Positions 46,871-59,746 of a stretch of 64,000 nucleotides of DNA are shown here, one piece after another. Position 1 is the stretch's first letter, and the number at the start of each line of letters is the position of its first letter. The notes under the pieces were generated by a model. That model worked only from the letters and a program-made list of their open reading frames with translations, was not told the DNA's origin and ran no database searches. Origin of the DNA: Pelobates cultripes (Eukaryota; Chordata; Amphibia; Anura; Pelobatidae); the NCBI GenBank assembly GCA_933207985.1, contig OW240914.1, positions 204,736,620 through 204,800,619 of the forward strand, written 5' to 3'. Made by a program: the position numbers and the translations under genes.

Positions 46871-49429
46871 GACCATCCAAAGTAATTGTATTTATGTGGA
46901 CGTCATGGGTTTTTCTAAAGTACATACAGGTAGATTACAAATTCTGGTATTATTATTGCATTCTTCTTATTCTTCTTCTTCTTATTATTATAATAACATT
47001 TGCATTTTATTATTACCTAAAGGAAATTAGCTGCATTAGTCCTACTTTATGGATTTCACAGCAATGGAAATTAATGATTAGGCAATCAACACATCTGGGT
47101 TTTTTTGTTTTGTTTTTAAATGCACACAATGAAAACATTTTGCCCCTTCAAATAGTTAGTTATAATAAGTGGTAAAAAAATAAAAAAAACAAAACAATAA
47201 AAATTAACTATAGCCCTCTACATTATAACATTTTGAATTTTCAAAAAAAAGTTAATAGTTATGCAACGTGCTGTAGCCTTATAAAATTGGAACAAAATAG
47301 AACCCATCATTATTTTAATGCATATATACCACACACCATGAATTAGTAATAGAACATCTCTCTTAGAGCTTCAGATTGGTTGATCTATCTATCTGAAGCC
47401 CACCTGGTCAGGAATAGAAAAAAAATGCACGGATGTCTAAATGTGTCAACTAATAAAAACATTTTTTTTTCTGTGGATATTTGGTCTAGCATTTTATGAC
47501 CCACATATTGAACTTTCCAAAGTTTCATTGTACTTGGACCTAGTACAGTTCTTTTTCTGCTGACACAATATTATGAAAATATAAATGCAGGTAAATTTAC
47601 TAAATCAGTATGTGAGTTCTTTCCATAATCATTTCTACTTTTATTTTTACTGGCATTACACCTAATAATTGTGTGTCTAACTCACAAAATATAATTATTA
47701 ACATGGCCTGATTTATGGAAGTAGATTCCAATACTACCCGAGATGATGAATGGAATTGTGTGTTTTAAAGAAAGTAAGTATATATTTTTTCTAACATTAA
47801 AAGAGTAATGGTTTTTGATCAACTAATCCATAAACTAGCCTAAAACCCTTACTCAAAGCAGTCTAATTGCTGTTATATTAGGTTAAGAAACTTGTCTGAC
47901 ATGACCTCAGAAGTCGCAGTAAGATTTTTTTTCACTAACCATCTTTCCAGTGTTTTATTTCAATTAATTAATTATAGCGCTGTATAAATGTCGGTGCTGA
48001 AAAGGTGTCTAACCCTTTCCTGACCATATTTACAGTATCAGAAAACAGAAATTCATTTGGTATTGAATTCCATGTCATTACTGACCTTACTATAGAACCT
48101 TACCAGCATTAGAATAATTGAAGTTTTAATTTCAACAAAGAGTAGCCAGTGTATAATGGAAAAGTCAGTAGGATGAAAAGTTACCTGAGGTCAAAAGATC
48201 ACTAAAGTTGGTTAAATATCTTTACAAAGTATATAAATACCCCTTTATCCATTACTTTCCTAACGTCCTACTATAAATACACTCTTTTTGTTGCATTTTC
48301 AGTATAACTGTATAAAAGTATAACCTGTTTATATATTTTTTACATTGTTCAATACAACCATCATTAATTATACTGTGCCACAGCATATTTATCATTCCTA
48401 TTGCACACCTCCTTTAATGTGCATTTTTTTCCTTAGATAGGATGATTAATTTACATCACTATAAGCTGAGACCAACATTGTACTGGATCAAGCTTATTTT
48501 CTTCTTTTTACGGAAATTAACACTACATTTGCAAGTTTGTTATAGCAGTGTATTCCTGTATTCTTGTATTCTGTAAAACACTAGCCCAACAGTGGCACAG
48601 ATGACTTTAACAGTGTGGACAATTCTTTCATACTTTCGACCAACCACAAAAATTCTGATATCCATGTTCAAGACTTTAATGACTTGCTATATGGTCTTCC
48701 ATTCGCCTACTGCCAACTCCAGTGAAGAAATGTTCACATAAATGCTATAGATTAAATCTGGTCTATTCCAGATTAAACCTTTTCTGCTGAAGGAGCAGCA
48801 TATGGGCTCCCCAGCAGCTTTGGATACTTGTCTGCTGGGACCATTTCTATAGTTATGGTTTAAATTTTTTAATACTGAGATTCATGATGTTTTTTTATGA
48901 TGCTTCGGAGATTAATTTAATTTTTATTCATAGATTTCGATAGACATAGATAGGTGATAGCTCTGGGGAGTAAACATCACCACCTCTGGTGTTTTTTCAT
49001 TGGTTCGTTTTTACGTTATCTCAATGTGGCTGATGGTCACTAATGGCCACTAGACTTTTTAGTATTTTTGGTATTGTCTTACTTGAAACATTTGTCTGAT
49101 CTAATAAATAGATGGTTTTATTTTTCAAAGCTGTCAGAAATGTGATTTCTTGGAATTACTGTGTCCAAGATGGACTTTTCCAAAGGTCTGACTTGACAAA
49201 TGCAGGGGATGCACAATGATACATTTTCTATTTCTTTCAATCTGTAAGGCGGTTTTATCGTGTTTGGTCTCACCACATGCTTACATAAAGACTTCACCTT
49301 CTAGACCTGTACCAGCGCCATGCTGATCAGACCCAAATAGTCGATGATGTGTAGTCCATGGTTTGGTTTGTAGTCATTGGACTTTTTGGATCACAACCCA
49401 TGATTTGGTTTTAAAAGCTGTGTTCTCCA
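46871..49429. other. Intronic sequence
   Basis: CTT/ATT-rich microsatellite-like sequence at about 46955-46995. The rest is AT-rich, with no recognisable exon or element. TTATAGCGCTGTATAAATG near 47972 may be a scrap of an L2-like tail. Confidence 0.45.
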
Positions 49430-49499
49430 TTATGAAGGGTTAACTGCAGAAATTAAGTTTATAGCACAATGCCTGTCTGTGCTCATTTGCACATCAAGC

Positions 49500-50140
49500 T
49501 GAAAATTCAAGGTTTTAACAGAGCTCCCTGCACCCCTGGCTGGGTACCTCCGCCAAGAACCGCTTCCTAGCTGGAACAGGGGACAAACTGCAGCACTTCT
49601 GCCCACAGTCACCATGGCTTGACTGGGGCCCTGAAACCACCAAATGGTAAATTAGCTCTAGACACCCCTAGGCACTGGCCGACACTCAGTCCTGGGAGCT
49701 CCAGTCCTTACAAGGAAGCAAGCTGGAACAGCAGACACAGGGGTTAAATCTTCCTTCCCTCTAATAACAGGATGACACACAGTTTTGGAGTGCAAGCTGG
49801 GATGCTTTAATGTCAGCCACAAGTGGCCTTTTATGCAAGTCCCCATGCAAGGGGTACTCCCACATGGACCTTGTGGGGAACCACAGTATAACATCATAGA
49901 CCAATGACAACAGTGTTTAAATGCATGTCCCTCCCATATACAAACATCCTAATTCTAATCCAATTATATCCAAGCACAAAAAAAAACCATACTTTTTCAA
50001 AACACCCCAAAAGTACCCTAAAAATACATAAACCCCCCAAAAAGTTACATCCCCTAGATAGACCTGGTCTGGGTGACAAAAATCACCCAGATCAGTTATG
50101 GGGTTCAGGAATTTCCTGGAAGTCATTTATTTGACCTACC
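49500..50140 (-). mobile_element. Possible LTR, minus orientation
   Basis: The segment is GC-richer than its surroundings. On the minus strand it has a TATA-like CATAAAAGG (about 49827-49835) and an ATTAAA signal (49804-49809) downstream, then a CCTGTTATTAGAGGG to GGTGGTTTCAGGGCC stretch that looks like U5 and the bases beyond it. I could not find clear TG...CA ends or a target duplication. Material of similar composition continues to about 50720. Confidence 0.35.
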
Positions 50141-50975
50141 GCAGGCATGGTCCCATGCCCAAAACAGTTCCAGAGAATCAGGGCTTGTTGTCGGTCTAGT
50201 TCGGTAGTTTGAGAACGAACCAACTACCTTACAGAGTTAATAGTCTTACCCTGTAGCTTGTTTCCCTCATCCAGACGAATGATTTCACCGAACAGTGTCA
50301 TTCTAAGTCGTATAGAACTAAATGCAGGCAATGATGGAAGTCCAGCGGTGTTCGGGAGTTTCTGTGTCCGATTTTAGTTCCATGAGATTCATGCCCAAAC
50401 ACCGCTGCCTGCGTTCATGCGAACAAGATGGCCTATAGGAATTGCGGCCACCCACACAATTAGAACCCTGCGGTGAGAAACAAGTTTTTAATAGGTGTTA
50501 ACAAGTTCCAGGGTGGTCTCTGGTTTGTGCTGTTGTTCAGTAACTGAATATAATCTCAACTGCACAAACTGTGACTTTAACATTATATTTCACAGGGTCC
50601 ATAGTCTTTGGGTAGGAGGCTGGCAAGCAGGCTCCTACAGGAGCTCATGGCAAACTCATGTAAAAAGGGGAGTTTGTCACAAAGGTGAATTGTAGAAACA
50701 TGAATTCTTTGAACCCAGCCCATCACAATACAGGGGTGTAAGAAATGTAAATAAGAGTGGAGCAGTGTATTGCAAAATGGCCATTTAGGTGATAAGCCCA
50801 GGACCAGGTATAGATTGTGAGAAATTACAAAATGTTGTAGTAATAGTATTCAGTAGATGGCCTCAGGATAACATATCTCACAGCACATATGGAGAAAATG
50901 GATAAATACATATAATAGTGCAGATTGTTTTAAAAAGAGAAATGCTCTAACATCATGTATTAATATACTAAGATT

Positions 50976-51014
50976 CCCATAAATATACCCAACATATTAG
51001 GGTATATTTATGGG
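50976..51014. repeat. Perfect 15-bp hairpin
   Basis: CCCATAAATATACCC (50976-50990) and GGGTATATTTATGGG (51000-51014) are exact reverse complements, with a nine-base loop. It may be the end of a decayed palindromic element. Confidence 0.9.
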
Positions 51015-51059
51015 ATAATATAAGTTGATAGTGAAAAGGCTCAATTGTAAAGTGCAAGC

Positions 51060-51360
51060 AAATTTATTAAAAATTCTGTGATTTTATAAAAGTGAACAAA
51101 CTGTCTCTTACAAGAGAAAGTTGGGAGTAGGCTCGGCATGCGCCGTTACTCACTGCCCTACTTTTTCAAGATATATCAGGTGTTGGAGCTAGAGACACTG
51201 GTTCTAGGTAGCTGTAACATCCGGAATGAATTAGCCCGGCTTCAGTGCAATACGACCAATATCAGCGTGGTTTTTCCTGAACTCCTGTAGTCTCCACCCC
51301 TTCAATAACATCAACGCGTTTCTCCGGTCTTCCTGGCTTCCTCAGGATGTGATGCCTTTA
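51060..51360. other. CpG-rich repeat patch with ACGCGTTTC motif
   Basis: CATCAACGCGTTTCTCCGGT is followed by CTTCCTGGCTTCCTCAGGAT, set in a CpG-containing stretch within AT-rich intron. Motifs of this kind recur in amphibian retroelement ends, but I cannot name the family. Confidence 0.4.
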
Positions 51361-51714
51361 CAAAATAATTCATACCAACTCTAAGTTGCATTAAATCTAA
51401 ACTAGCAGAGCACTCCAAAAATGTATTAAAATATTACAATACAGGGGTGTGTTTACCCCTGTACACATTACTAGGCAAACAAGCAGGAACTGTCATGTTT
51501 CATAAAAACATCTGTGTAGCTACATAGCAATATGTTTGATAAAAACAGTCAAATCCAGCTCAACAATTCACATTTTTTTAAATTGTTACTGAAGAGTGGA
51601 AATTATTATTAGAGGTAAGCGGTGGATAATGAAACATCTTAGTATAAACTGTTCTATCAACAATTTGTATATTATAATGTATAATATATGTATCTATATT
51701 TGTGTTTCCCCAAG

Positions 51715-51770
51715 GTATTACCACGTTGATAGCAAACAATGTCTATGAATCAGCATATCCTCTTCATGAT
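51715..51770 (+). CDS. ANO2: ANO2 short internal exon (56 nt)
   Basis: It begins with two bases completing the glycine codon and reads ITTLIANNVYESAYPLHD, matching the human ANO2 block LIANNIYEAAYPLHD. The acceptor is TTTCCCCAAG and the donor GTAAGA. It ends at phase 0 and is followed by a 1.4-kb intron. Confidence 0.9.
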
Positions 51771-52075
51771 GTAAGATACATTACTTTTATGATATTGAAA
51801 TATTTTTTCTTGATTAGCAATGCTTTAGTACATCATTCTAAACTCATTATGTTTACACACAGATTATAATGTTTCAGACTATAGATTCACGAAAACTTTC
51901 CTTGCAGAGGCTCTACATGAACTTAGTTTTGAAATTCCCCATGAACAGAATGTCATTGATCATTTACCTATAAAAAGAAATCTTGAAAAATGCTCCATTC
52001 CAGAAACTTTATTTGGTACAGTGACCTTATCAGTGTCACCATGCTGACTAATGTGAGACTTTGTTGTTATTTCTA

Positions 52076-52165
52076 ACCTTAGCTAACCCTAGCCCTAGTT
52101 AACACTAGCTAACCCTAACTAACCATATTGTTAGCTAACTTAACCCTAAATCTAACTCTAAAAAT
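52076..52165. repeat. Short degenerate CTAACC repeats
   Basis: CTAACCCTA, GCTAACCCTAACTAACC and similar words recur for about 90 bp. They resemble telomere repeats loosely and may be a simple repeat of separate origin. Confidence 0.65.
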
Positions 52166-53193
52166 GTACCATTTAGGAGATAATTACCCATGCTGAATGA
52201 TCATTATGAGAACCTAATCATAGTAAATGCACTGCCTTAGCTGAAAGCTGAAGTAATTGATTATTGTATTTGTCTCCTTGGATGATCAGACAGCCACTAG
52301 TGAGGCACCCAGCAATAGCCCACTGACAGCTAATCCCAGCAATCACTGTAATAGCCAAGCATCAACTGGCCTCAGATTAAGTACTCTACCAAAGGTACCC
52401 ATGCTAGCTGAGTTTGATGGGTATGGTGAACACCAGCCAGAATAACTGTCCCAGGGAGCACTTGCCTTAGGAAACTTCCAATGTCACACAGAGCATAAGT
52501 AACGGCATTATAACCTGTACATTGGCCATTACAAGGTGTTTGTTATGTTAAGATAATTATGTCTATCTATAATTTGCTGGTTGTAAGAATTACATTAGCA
52601 GGTGGGAAAATAACTTACAACTGATAAATCCTGAATACATAATGTCTAATTTCAAATATAAAATATTCTATTTTTTACATTTATTTTTAATGTATTATTT
52701 ACAGAATGCTTTTCAAATGAGTGTGACTTACAGCCTGGCATGTCCCTTTTAATACAGTAAAACAAAAGAGGTGTGCGTAGATAAATATATATAGGTGAAA
52801 AGATAGTAATCACCAAAGTATTATCCTTCTTGGAGAGTGGGTTGCACGCACATTTTCACTCACAATGTATCTTTGCACACAGACATTTTATTAAATCTGT
52901 TTTTTAATATCAATTTCAAAACAATGTGCAATCTGTACATGACATGGTATATAGTATAAAAATCCAACTTATCGTCCTAAGATTGTAACCATAGTAATGT
53001 TCATTTGTTTTTTTTGTACCTGCACGCATCAAAAAGGCTGATGGCAGAGCACATTTTGTACATTGTTTATGAAATTTGTAAGACATTTTTTTATGAAGTG
53101 TTTTGTATTTGCTCTTTTTTCAGAATTGAATTTTAAAAAGATAACATAATGTATGTATGTAACATTCTCATGATACAGATACTGTATTTTCAG
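52166..53193. other. Intronic sequence
   Basis: No recognised element or exon before the 42-nt ANO2 exon. Confidence 0.5.
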
Positions 53194-53235
53194 GGTGATC
53201 ATGAATACAAGAATGGTGAAATTAATGACAGAGTG
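53194..53235 (+). CDS. ANO2: ANO2 42-nt exon, variable linker
   Basis: It encodes GDHEYKNGEINDRV, which sits where human ANO2 has a GEYDSPEDDMNDRK-like linker. The acceptor is TATTTTCAG and the donor GTAAGC. Both borders are at phase 0, so the exon could be skipped without shifting the frame; whether it is skipped is unknown. The sequence is acidic, hydrophilic and poorly conserved apart from HDG at the start and NDR at the end. The exon assignment rests on position, splice sites and these end matches. Confidence 0.82.
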
Positions 53236-53851
53236 GTAAGCATAGAGCTAACTAATTACATATAAACAATTATGTTTTAGTAGGAAGAGGAGAAAGAATT
53301 AAAGATAACAGTTTTTGTGTCTTTAAATAATAATCTAATCACATAAGCAAGCAAGATTTGTATTTCCACCTATCTGTTCACTGGACTCAAATTGTAGTGA
53401 ATTGAAAACCAATTTGCTAAATTTAAGCAAAAATATCAAAGCATGACTGTAACCCAATATGACATTATCATCAGTTGTATTTTACAAAATGTTATAATTC
53501 AGTTTACTACAGCCTGGAGTTTATTGAATAAACCCTTTATGTGTATTGAATGTTTTATGATTTTGGCAGTCAATTTGGTTTATGCTTTGTCAGTGCATGC
53601 CACTCCTGGTGTGGTCTTATCAAATATGTAATAAATATATTATTTCTGTTACATACAATTTAATATGACATTGAATTTGGATTTAAAGTTTGCCAATTTT
53701 GATAAAGAAAAAAGTTTAAATGTTGCTGCTGCCCAAGTGTTGTAAAGATCTTTGTCGATACACTTTGTAAGTTCACTCAATAAGTCTTACCAAATATCAC
53801 ATAATTGCGATGTTAGCAGAGAAATGCTGCAGGCAGACGTAGAGTGAAAAT

Positions 53852-54773
53852 GTAGGCACTATAACAATTTTATCTAATTAAAGTTGCTAAAGTGCCATAA
53901 TTCTACTTTCCCCCCTCTATTCTTCCCCTCCCCCCGCTTCTGCCAGCCTCCAGTTCTCTCCTGATTCATGGAAGAAAACACTAGGAGAGGAAGTGCAAAT
54001 AATCCAGGAGCTAGCTAGTGGGTGGCTCAAAGTGTAGGTAGAGAATAAAATAAATACTCCCCTGATTCATGTATTAAAACGTGAAAGCACATGCCTCCAA
54101 GCCCTCCGAATAAGAGAGCCGAGAAGTATACTTCATGGTTCTTATACTAACTCATCCCAGAGTTAGTGATGTCAGCATACTTAGCATGCTGACGTAGATT
54201 GGGTATGAGTGCCTGTAAAAGTCTAAACAGCATTATGAATAGTGCTTAAAAACATTAAATTCATTGGTAAATCGCTATGCACCCACCTTAGGTATACAAT
54301 GCTTCTCAATGGAAATGTGATGAGTTTATAGTATGGGGTACAGGCTGGGAACTTTTTTAGGCACTGGAATAAACATAGTTATTCGGAATGTGAAGGGGCT
54401 TTTCATTAAAGGGTTTATCCTAAAGTGGTCCACATGGAGCCTCCACGTCTCCTTCATTGGCCTTGGGTTTAATGCAGAAGCCTTGGACTTTAACCATTTT
54501 CATGTATTTTACTCAATTGGAAGCTAATGATCAGCTGTGAGTGTAAACTGATGCTTTTAACCAATCACCAATGCCCAATCCAATGCTTCCACATTTAAGT
54601 ATGAGCTGCAGGAGAAAACACAGGGGCCTGGAGGATGGGTATTGTTTTGACTGCTTTGCAGTTAAACTGTTCATAAGTGGTTTAACAGCAGGTAAGACAG
54701 CATACAGGACCTTCAGGCACCAAACCAAATGAATTGAGATGAAATTATTATCTTGTCCGGATAATGTTCCTCT
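53852..54773. mobile_element. T2-like MITE, eroded ends
   Basis: The start AGGCACTATAACAATTTTAT and the reverse complement of the end (AGGAACATTATCCGGACAAG, then ATTTCATCTCAATTCATTTG) are alike over about 50 bp and belong to the TTAA-type family seen elsewhere here. The TTAA duplications are lost. The interior has a pyrimidine patch (CCCCTCCCCCCGC) near 53925. Confidence 0.45.
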
Positions 54774-55469
54774 AACCCATGAACCTTTATATTAGGATGT
54801 GGTTTTATAGTGAAGTGATGTAAAGATGAAACCCAGGTGTAGTTAATAAAATGTATCATTCTAACTGCATCATGCAAACAGCATGATCCATGTCAAATCA
54901 GAATATAGCCCCTGAGTTAATGAACTACCGAACTAAAAAGGTACAGTGGGGCCTAGTGAGACTTTCCACTTTTATAGACTTAAGATGGCCTTACTCATGA
55001 AAATTATAAATGCAAAAATCATACATGCACTTAGTCTGCCTCATTAAAACATAGTATTAAAGTATTATTGAGGGATATAAGTAGAATGAAGAAAAAAACG
55101 AAACAGATCTTTAGTATAAGTTTATGATTTCTTTAGAGGTTCATTTAAAAAATTGCTCCCGAGTAAACTGCACAGTTTCCACAATTGTAAGCGAAACCAT
55201 GTTGAAAACAGCGTGATATTGCTGCTTCTGAAATAGGGCAGCACACAGGACTCATACTCTTAGTTGTTAGTAGAATTTGCAGGCTATCTTAGACCATCTG
55301 GCATTACATCAACTGATGTTGAGAAATTAAGTCATCAGTACGATGAAGTGTTAAATTATCAACTAGTGGATAGGAAAGTGGGTTAAATACTAATAATTAT
55401 AGTGTCGTGTAAAAGAGAATTCATTATAAGACTTCACATTATAATTAATATAGTAAAATAAGGGGAAAT
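54774..55469. other. Intronic sequence
   Basis: No element or exon recognised. Confidence 0.5.
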
Positions 55470-55905
55470 GGGGGCGCAGCCAGAACATGCATCTTTAAGT
55501 AGTGGTGCTACCGTAAAGACCAAAATATATACAAACTACAAATTAAGGAACAGCGCACACACACAAAACAAATACAGTTTTAAATTTTACAAGGCTACTT
55601 AAAATCGCCTATCTGGGCAAACAAACGTGGGGATTCAGTTCCACCATATGGCCATATTGTGTATAGCTCACCACCATATCACAGTGCTCCAATATCGGTG
55701 GGTCCTACACTCATTTTAACATGGGAAATTAACCGCTATGCGGGTACTGTGACATAGTGGTAGGTTTAATAGAATATGGCCATATGGTGGAACGTAATCT
55801 CCACATTTGTTTGCCAAGATAGATGATTTTTAAGTAACCTTATAAAATGTAAACTGAATTTGTGTGTGTGTGTGTTTGTGTGTGTGCGCTGTTCCTAAAT
55901 CTACA
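55470..55905. repeat. Long inverted repeat of an unclassified family
   Basis: The left arm (about 55540-55690) and right arm (about 55750-55898) are inverted copies. Both hold AGGAACAGCGCACACAC-, GGCTACTTAAAAT-, CAAACAAACGTGG- and CCACCATATGGCCATATT-type words. The two CA/TG runs sit in mirrored positions. The left flank from 55470 matches 24545, and the left arm with its continuation matches 26005-26165. The family is unknown. Confidence 0.8.
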
Positions 55906-57478
55906 TTTTGTATCAATGAATATATTCACATTCATACACACTGTAACGTCTCTTGTTGACAGCAGGTGTTTTGAAGAAAGGTACGCTAGACACTTTTTTT
56001 GGTACATAACTTTGTAACTGCTGAGTGCTCTTGACAGCTGATGCCAGCACAGGCTATCAGAAATAAGACAAGAGGGGAATGACTTATAACAGCATTTGAC
56101 AAATATAATTTTATGTACCCCTTTTTTAAATAAATACGTGCTTGTAGTACCCCTAACAATTTTTAATTTGTATTACTTATTTTTTTAAAGAGCTACCCGA
56201 GTGTTCTTTTTTAGGTAGCTTGCTAAAATAATTGTTAATCCAAAAGGAACAGAGGCATAATAGCAAAGTGCATCTAAAATATTAATGTCTGGAAAAATAT
56301 TCCCACCACGAGGTGTAGTTTTCTGGGCTGTTTTCCTTTTATCCTGCCTGTTAGGATCTTTTATGAAGTGTTAAGTGTTAAAAACATAAAAGGTTCTTTC
56401 CAGAAATATTGTACTGATTATTCACACATGTCTGAATGGCCATAGAACCTGTTATGCCATTTCTCATGCATTCATCTGTTTTCTATCTTCATAATAGTTT
56501 CAGGGTTTAATTTCCTGAAAAGCACCAATCAGATTGGAAAAAAAAATGGGGGACCATTTATTTGCGTAAAGCTATCCTTTATTTATATGTTTGCTATTTA
56601 ACTTAGATTCATTATGTACTCACACACACACATACACACACTTTTTCTATTAACCCATTCACAACACTTTTTAAAAAAAGAAAAGAAACGTGGGATTCAT
56701 AGCTAACACATAAATCAATAATAAAATTGCAATAATCGGTAAAGATTGCTGTTCAAAAATACATGACAAGTTAAATTACTGAAGTTAACGACATTTTGAA
56801 TTGTAATTGTTTTCTTTTAAGCCTTACTGTAATATTAATGGGAAGAAATGTTCTAGACACTGTATGTATGCCCTTATTTTGAAATAGTTCACCTGGGTCA
56901 AAAATAATTGCAAAATATGTGTGGCAGAATAGATGACTGGATTTGAGCATAATGCCTTTGTACAGTAAGTACACATACATTTTCTATTTGTGAAATACTG
57001 GCATTTGAAATGCAGGTGTATAAACAGTGCCCTTTTTCAGAAAAGCACCTTTTTAGTTTACAAGGTTGCAAAAACATCTGCTCCCCAAAATTGAATGATT
57101 TTGGTGTTTAGGCTGTCCCTCAAACTTGTATTATAGATGTTATGATATGTGCAATTTTTGCTGACTTTTTATCCTAATAGATATAATTTTGTTTTACTTT
57201 ATCCCTGCATTAAGAACATATATAAAATGTTTCTTCATTTTATTATTAAAATAAAAATTAGCACATACAATATTCCAGAGCTCAAAATTTCCTCTAGCCA
57301 CTTGCCATTGTTCAGTGAAATTATAACGCTGGTGAGTAGAAATTCAACCCTTGACATGGACCTTTGAAACTTGCAATGGCTAGGAACTTTTAAAGCCTGG
57401 CTAGTAGCGTAGAACTTAAATATTATTACATATGTAAGTGTTATGTTTTTTAATATGCCCTTTTTTTTTGCAATCCAG
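55906..57478. other. Intronic sequence
   Basis: AT-rich; a short CA run at about 56622-56641; no exon before the acceptor at 57478. Confidence 0.5.
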
Positions 57479-57543
57479 TTGTTACATAGGGAATGGGCAA
57501 GATACGGAGCATTTTACAAATATCAACCTGTCGATCTCATAAG
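57479..57543 (+). CDS. ANO2: ANO2 internal exon before the first membrane helix
   Basis: It reads [20 protein letters not shown] and ends I, with the first two bases of an arginine codon. The EWARYG-FYK-QP-DLIR motif is shared by ANO1 and ANO2 and lies just before the first transmembrane helix. The acceptor is GCAATCCAG and the donor GTAATA. The preceding intron is about 4.2 kb and the following one about 2.1 kb. Confidence 0.92.
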
Positions 57544-58249
57544 GTAATATGCTACTACTAGTAATACATAAATAAACATTTAACTATAAATGATCTTAAT
57601 TTTGATACCTTTTCACTTATATGTTCCTACACAAATAAACATGCATGGATATATAGCAAAAGTATCATGCTTATCTATCTATCTAATTCTTTAAATATAT
57701 CTTTCATGAAAACCACAAAGTAATGTAATTGTATTAATATTATAGCCAATGTTTTTAATGCACACATTTAATACATGTTTTTAATGCACACATAAAATAC
57801 TATATTTTATGCACTATTGCTCTGGGAAGAGAGGGGGCAGTAATCATTGGTCACCCTCAAAGCTTATCTGACCTGAGATAATATATATACACATATTATA
57901 TTTGAAACTTTGCACATAGTGTGGAATGTATTAGTTAAAATGAAGAATAAACAAGACAAAGAACACCAGAGGACTCAACATGTAACCAGACAAATTGGAA
58001 TGTGGGAGACCCTGTTGGCAAAAAGCAAAAAATGGGCCCTGGAAGATAAGTATAAATTACATTGTTACCACATTTGATGGAGAGGAATTAGACAACAATT
58101 ATAGTTACCTCGTGGTTTTGAACTCTGTTTCATTTTAATTACTTGTTTATTTTGTGATTTAACTGATTTTTTTCCCTGATTGCTCTCAACCAATATTTTT
58201 TAGAGCTAAAAAGAAAGTCCCAGGTAAGTCAGAAGTCAGAACTTTCAAA

Positions 58250-58349
58250 AATGGTTTGACTACTTAAAATGGGGATCACTAAGGCACATCTGACACCATA
58301 AACACTATAGCAAGCTAAAACGGCTATGGTTCTTGGAGTGTTTCTTTAA
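58250..58349. mobile_element. T2-like MITE, right end only
   Basis: ACACTATAGCAAGCTAAAAC and GGCTATGGTTCTTGGAGTG lead to TTTCTTTAA, with TTAA at 58346-58349, as in the right ends of the other copies. The left part is missing. Confidence 0.5.
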
Positions 58350-59068
58350 ATGTGTTGGTATTTGTGAAGCATTGTCCAAAACCACTCAGAAGGGTTTTCT
58401 TTAAGTCATTATAATGTAAACTGTTTACATCTATCTTACTCAGTTCTATCTTTCTCATTTCTATCTCTATCAGTCTATTTGTCCATCTGCTTGTCTGTCA
58501 TGACTATCATCTATTATTTCTTTAAAATCACTGAATTCAAACATTTATTGACCATACAGATAGTAAAATCAAGAAAACTAAAATCCTATTTAGAGTTTAC
58601 ATTATAATAAATGTCTAGACAAAACATTTTGACCAAATTCCTTTCAGTTCCATGCGTTTAAATGTCCAGTTTAGCAGATATAAAAGTTTTAAACCTAGCT
58701 GGGAAAGACACCAAGGGATTTGCATGGTTATTCATTTGGGAAGCTGGCAAGGAAACAATAACATCTGTCCAGGAAATTCTATCTGATGTTTCCAGCCTCA
58801 GAGATAACATCTGAAGTGGAAAAACGACTGGAACATTTCTGATGACAGATAAGTTGAGATGTTTAGCAGGGACTCTTGATCATGTATCAGGATACACAGT
58901 TAATGAAAGATAGAACATTCAAGAAGTTAGTTCTCTCACAATGATTGCTAGTCTAACTTTTATTTAAATAGATGAGTTGAGTCTAAGCCCACTAGCCAGT
59001 TAGAATTAAATTTTCTATTTTGATTTTAATTTCTCTTTGGGGCTAGTGGGCCATCTGCAAGCAATTTC

Positions 59069-59108
<40 letters not shown>

Positions 59109-59611
59109 TTTTTTTTTAAAGAATACAACCCTTTCAAAATCACCTTTAGGTGTTAGTGGGTAGCAGTTTTAGTCTTGCCTCTGATCCTTTAATTAAGAGA
59201 GAGGCATTTTAATAGGGTTATGTCAAAAAGATATGCATCAAAATAATTGACTGGTCCTTTAATTAAGTTTTGAGAATTAATTAAGAAATTGTTGAATACG
59301 GCAGCAATATGCAGATAGATTTTTTTTTATTGTTTTTTGAAATCTAAAGGAACTTAATGGAAATTAAGCCTGAATAAACTGTCTCATGTGTATTGTTCAC
59401 AAGCAAGTTTTAATAATTTTCTGATTTTGTTTCAGAATTATGAGAAAAATATGTCTTTGGTGCATTACAAAAGATATACAAAAATGTGTTAACTAACCTA
59501 TGTTACATTACTACATTTTCTAAAATGTGTAAATTTCCTCTGTGAATTTTTTTTTCCTGTTATAATACAATTAATATTACAGTTTTCCATACTCCAATAT
59601 ATTTTTTTCAG
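58350..59611. other. Intronic sequence with ATT microsatellite
   Basis: A pure (ATT)n run at about 59070-59107 is followed by a T run. CTAT-rich words appear near 58430-58480. No exon or complete element until the acceptor at 59611. Confidence 0.6.
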
Positions 59612-59746
59612 AAAGTATTTCGGTGAAAAAATTGGATTATACTTTGCATGGCTTGGTTTATATACGTGGCTACTGATTCCTGCATCTTTAGTGGGAATTA
59701 TAGTTTTTCTATATGGCTGTATCACAATTGAGGATGATATACCTAG
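59612..59746 (+). CDS. ANO2: ANO2 exon with transmembrane helix 1
   Basis: The 135-nt exon reads [20 protein letters not shown], continues with [16 protein letters not shown] and ends ITIEDDIP. The [18 protein letters not shown] block is a hallmark of ANO2. The hydrophobic run from LYFAW to FLYGC is the first membrane helix. The final cysteine starts the cysteine-rich extracellular loop. The acceptor is TTTTTTCAG and the donor GTAAGA. Human ANO2, as I recall it, has serine where this protein has tryptophan (LYTWLL). Confidence 0.96.

Noticed and set aside
39065..46910. Target duplication for the LINE (ATGTGATGACGTC near 39079 against ATGTGGACGTC near 46893)
   Set aside because: The match needs a gap and the left word lies partly within the presumed element start, so I do not count it.
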